Positions 62,437 through 64,000 of a stretch of DNA of 64,000 nucleotides are shown here, piece by piece (position 1 is the first letter of the stretch; every line of letters starts with the position of its first letter). Origin of the DNA: Nitrobacteraceae bacterium AZCC 1564. GTDB lineage: Bacteria; Pseudomonadota; Alphaproteobacteria; Rhizobiales; Xanthobacteraceae. The notes under the pieces are model-generated. The model saw only the letters and a list, made by a program, of their open reading frames with translations, did no database searches and was not told where the DNA came from. The position numbers and the translations under genes were made by a program. The stretch is from positions 5,905,001-5,969,000 of the forward strand of contig JBAGRR010000001.1 in the NCBI GenBank assembly GCA_036924835.1. The letters are read 5' to 3'.

Positions 62437-63135
62437 ATGCTGGAGCGCACACCTCAAACGGAGAAAGAGCTTTCTGCGGCCGACCTGGCCTATGGCGGGA
62501 TCATTGATCTCGTCCTGAACAGTGAGCTCAGGCCGGGAGAGCGTACGTCGGTCAACTTGCTCGCGGCGCGCCTTGATCTCGGCCGCACGCCGGTCAAGGA
62601 GGCGATCACCCGTCTTCAGACGGAAGGATTGCTGTCCGTGGCCGGCCGCAGCGGCACGATGGTCAACCGCATCGACCATACCCAGACCGAGCAATTATTC
62701 GCGTTACGCCGCGCACTGGAAGATTTCGCCGCGGACTTCGCTGTTCAGAACGCGACCGCGAAAGATATTCAGCAGATCAAGAAGTGCCTGCAGAAGCTCG
62801 GCCGATCCAATTCGACATCTGAATTCGTGCGGGCGAATGTGGAGTTCCACTCGCTGATCGTCGCTGCGGCGGGAAATCCGTTTCTGATCCGCTTCTATGG
62901 GCAACTTCAGATCCAGCTCCAGATCGTGACGTATTTGGTCCGGCGCGGGTTCGATCCGAAAGCGGCTGACGTCCGACAACGGGAACATGCTGCAATCGTG
63001 CACGCGCTTGAAAAGCGTAATGCGGCGGCACTGAAGAATGCGCTTCGCACCCACGTTCTCACCACTGAGCGGGCGATCCTGGCGACGTTGAGCGCTGATA
63101 ACGAACGACGAGAGCGATTGGTGCGGCGCAAATAA
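62437..63135 (+). CDS. GntR family regulator with FCD ligand domain
   Basis: A 232-residue FadR-subfamily regulator: winged helix at residues 10-80 (AYGGIIDLVLNSELRPGERTSVNLLAARLDLGRTPVKEAITRLQTEGLL) and an FCD domain (LFALRRALEDFAADFA, FVRANVEFHSLIVAAAGNP with metal-binding His candidates). FCD regulators usually repress catabolic genes until an acid ligand binds. ATG 62437 gives the normal length; a GTG at 62398 would add 13 residues, and neither has a clear ribosome-binding site. It probably controls the surrounding cluster. Confidence 0.92.
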   Translation: MLERTPQTEKELSAADLAYGGIIDLVLNSELRPGERTSVNLLAARLDLGRTPVKEAITRLQTEGLLSVAGRSGTMVNRIDHTQTEQLFALRRALEDFAADFAVQNATAKDIQQIKKCLQKLGRSNSTSEFVRANVEFHSLIVAAAGNPFLIRFYGQLQIQLQIVTYLVRRGFDPKAADVRQREHAAIVHALEKRNAAALKNALRTHVLTTERAILATLSADNERRERLVRRK

Positions 63136-63158
63136 GCGCCTCTTTCGGCCTGAATTGA

Positions 63159-63179
63159 CATGTCAGGTTGAGATGTTAG
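63159..63179. promoter_or_regulatory. Operator-like motif, copy 3
   Basis: CATGTCAGGTTGAGATG at 63159-63175 followed by TTAG, matching copy 2 at 18 of 21 positions. It lies between the GntR gene and the nitrilase gene, 28 bases before the nitrilase start. Confidence 0.6.
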
Positions 63180-63206
63180 AATTTTTGATGCAAGTGGAGC
63201 TCATGA

Positions 63207-64000
63207 ATGGCTGGTGACGATCTTAGAAACTTAAGCAAGCTCGATGGACCGTCCGAGCCGAAATATCTGGCAGCCTGCGTTCAGGCCGCGCCTGTCGCGT
63301 TTGATTTGCAGGCGACACTTGAAAAGACGCGGGATCTGGCGGCGGACGCTGCGCGCCAGGGCGCCAAGCTGATCCTTTTCCCTGAAGCATTTATCTCGGC
63401 CTATCCGCGCGGAACGAGCTTCGGCGCAACAATCGGCGCGCGGTCGCCTGAAGGCCGCGAACTGTTTCGCCGCTATCATGCATCGTCGATCGAGATTCCT
63501 GGACCTGCGGTCGGCGTTCTCGGGCAGGTCGCCAAGCAAAGCCGCGCTTATCTCGTCATGGGCGTCATCGAGCGCGACGGCGGCACGCTGTATTGCACTG
63601 TTGTGACATTTGCGCCGGACGGCCGCTATCTCGGTAAGCATCGCAAGCTGATGCCGACCGGTTCGGAGCGTCTGGTGTGGGGATTTGGTGATGGATCGAC
63701 GTTGCCGGTTTACGATACCGATATCGGCAAGCTCGGCTCCGTGATCTGCTGGGAAAATTACATGCCGATGATGCGCGCGGCCATGTACTCACAGCGCATT
63801 CAGGTCTATTGCGCGCCGACTGCCGATGGCCGGCCGACATGGTTGCCGTCGATGCAGCATATCGCGCTCGAAGGACGTTGCTTTGTTTTATCGAGCAATC
63901 AGTTCTGCAAACGTAGTGACTATCCGGAGGACTATCCGTCGGATCTTCCGAGCGAGGGCGATGCCATCGTGTCGCGTGGCGGAAGCTGCATTGTCGATCC
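63207..64000 (+). CDS. Nitrilase, 5' part (cut by the window end)
   Basis: The first 264 codons of a nitrilase, which converts nitriles to carboxylic acids and ammonia. The Glu-Lys-Cys triad is present: Glu in LILFPEAFISAYPRG (near residue 57), Lys in GKHRKLMPTGSERLVWG (near 144) and Cys in VICWENYMP (near 178). ATG 63207 is preceded by AGTGGAG at a spacing of seven; an ATG four bases upstream runs into a stop. An operator-like motif lies just upstream. The frame is still open at 64000. Confidence 0.93.
   Translation, partial: MAGDDLRNLSKLDGPSEPKYLAACVQAAPVAFDLQATLEKTRDLAADAARQGAKLILFPEAFISAYPRGTSFGATIGARSPEGRELFRRYHASSIEIPGPAVGVLGQVAKQSRAYLVMGVIERDGGTLYCTVVTFAPDGRYLGKHRKLMPTGSERLVWGFGDGSTLPVYDTDIGKLGSVICWENYMPMMRAAMYSQRIQVYCAPTADGRPTWLPSMQHIALEGRCFVLSSNQFCKRSDYPEDYPSDLPSEGDAIVSRGGSCIVD

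Overview
The window looks like chromosome of an alphaproteobacterium in the Nitrobacteraceae (the Bradyrhizobium / Rhodopseudomonas / Afipia / Nitrobacter group). The basis is protein style, the gene order yceD-like/plsX/fabH/ihfA/merR-like/tRNA-Pro, a DUF1236 protein, a DUF2842 protein, and the pairing of high-GC genes with stand-alone two-component and ABC systems. I cannot name the genus from sequence alone. There are no rRNA genes, no recognisable transposase and no CRISPR array.

Layout. 1-4.5 kb: end of a cytochrome bc1 chaperone gene, a YceD-like protein, plsX-fabH, ihfA, a MerR-type regulator and tRNA-Pro(GGG). 4.6-8.5 kb: a methyltransferase beside the tRNA, a PilZ protein, a D-threonine aldolase-like enzyme, a dense repeat cluster and a secreted protein. 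8.7-23.1 kb: an envelope/exopolysaccharide region with a LptF-type permease, gmd, an O-antigen-ligase-like protein, a priming glycosyltransferase, a GT4 enzyme, a Wza-like exporter, a Wzc-like copolymerase whose kinase site is degenerate, a CelD-type acyltransferase and a divergent NodB-type protein. 23.1-33.6 kb: housekeeping genes (heme A synthase, iron permease, O-acetylhomoserine sulfhydrylase, CoA-binding protein, enoyl-CoA hydratase, thioesterase, ribosomal L13/S9, a diguanylate cyclase, a DMT exporter). 33.8-45.5 kb: a MocR regulator divergent from a tightly packed catabolic operon (NIPSNAP protein, three-subunit molybdenum hydroxylase, ACMSD-type amidohydrolase, CoxG, alpha/beta hydrolase, NitT/TauT-type ABC importer). 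45.5-57.7 kb: a transporter-histidine-kinase fusion and its LuxR-type response regulator, divergent from a Urt-like amide ABC importer, formamidase, FmdB and aliphatic amidase. 57.7-64 kb: a sulfite-oxidase-like enzyme, MFS carrier, PanE-like reductase, TtuC-like dehydrogenase, GntR regulator and a nitrilase cut by the window end, with three copies of one operator-like motif.

The most unusual features are these. (1) The first 34 kb carries about 31 hairpin elements of 70-80 bp bounded by CTAG. They usually sit in fixed heterotypic pairs joined by a 12-13 bp AT-rich linker, and their terminal CTAG supplies the TAG stop codon of five different genes; the right-hand 30 kb has none. (2) An 1123-residue protein joins an NCS1 permease domain, a nine-cysteine linker, a histidine kinase and a receiver next to an amide-uptake operon. 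(3) A duplicated fmdB 3' end lies behind amiE. (4) A candidate GntR regulon can be read directly from repeated palindromes.
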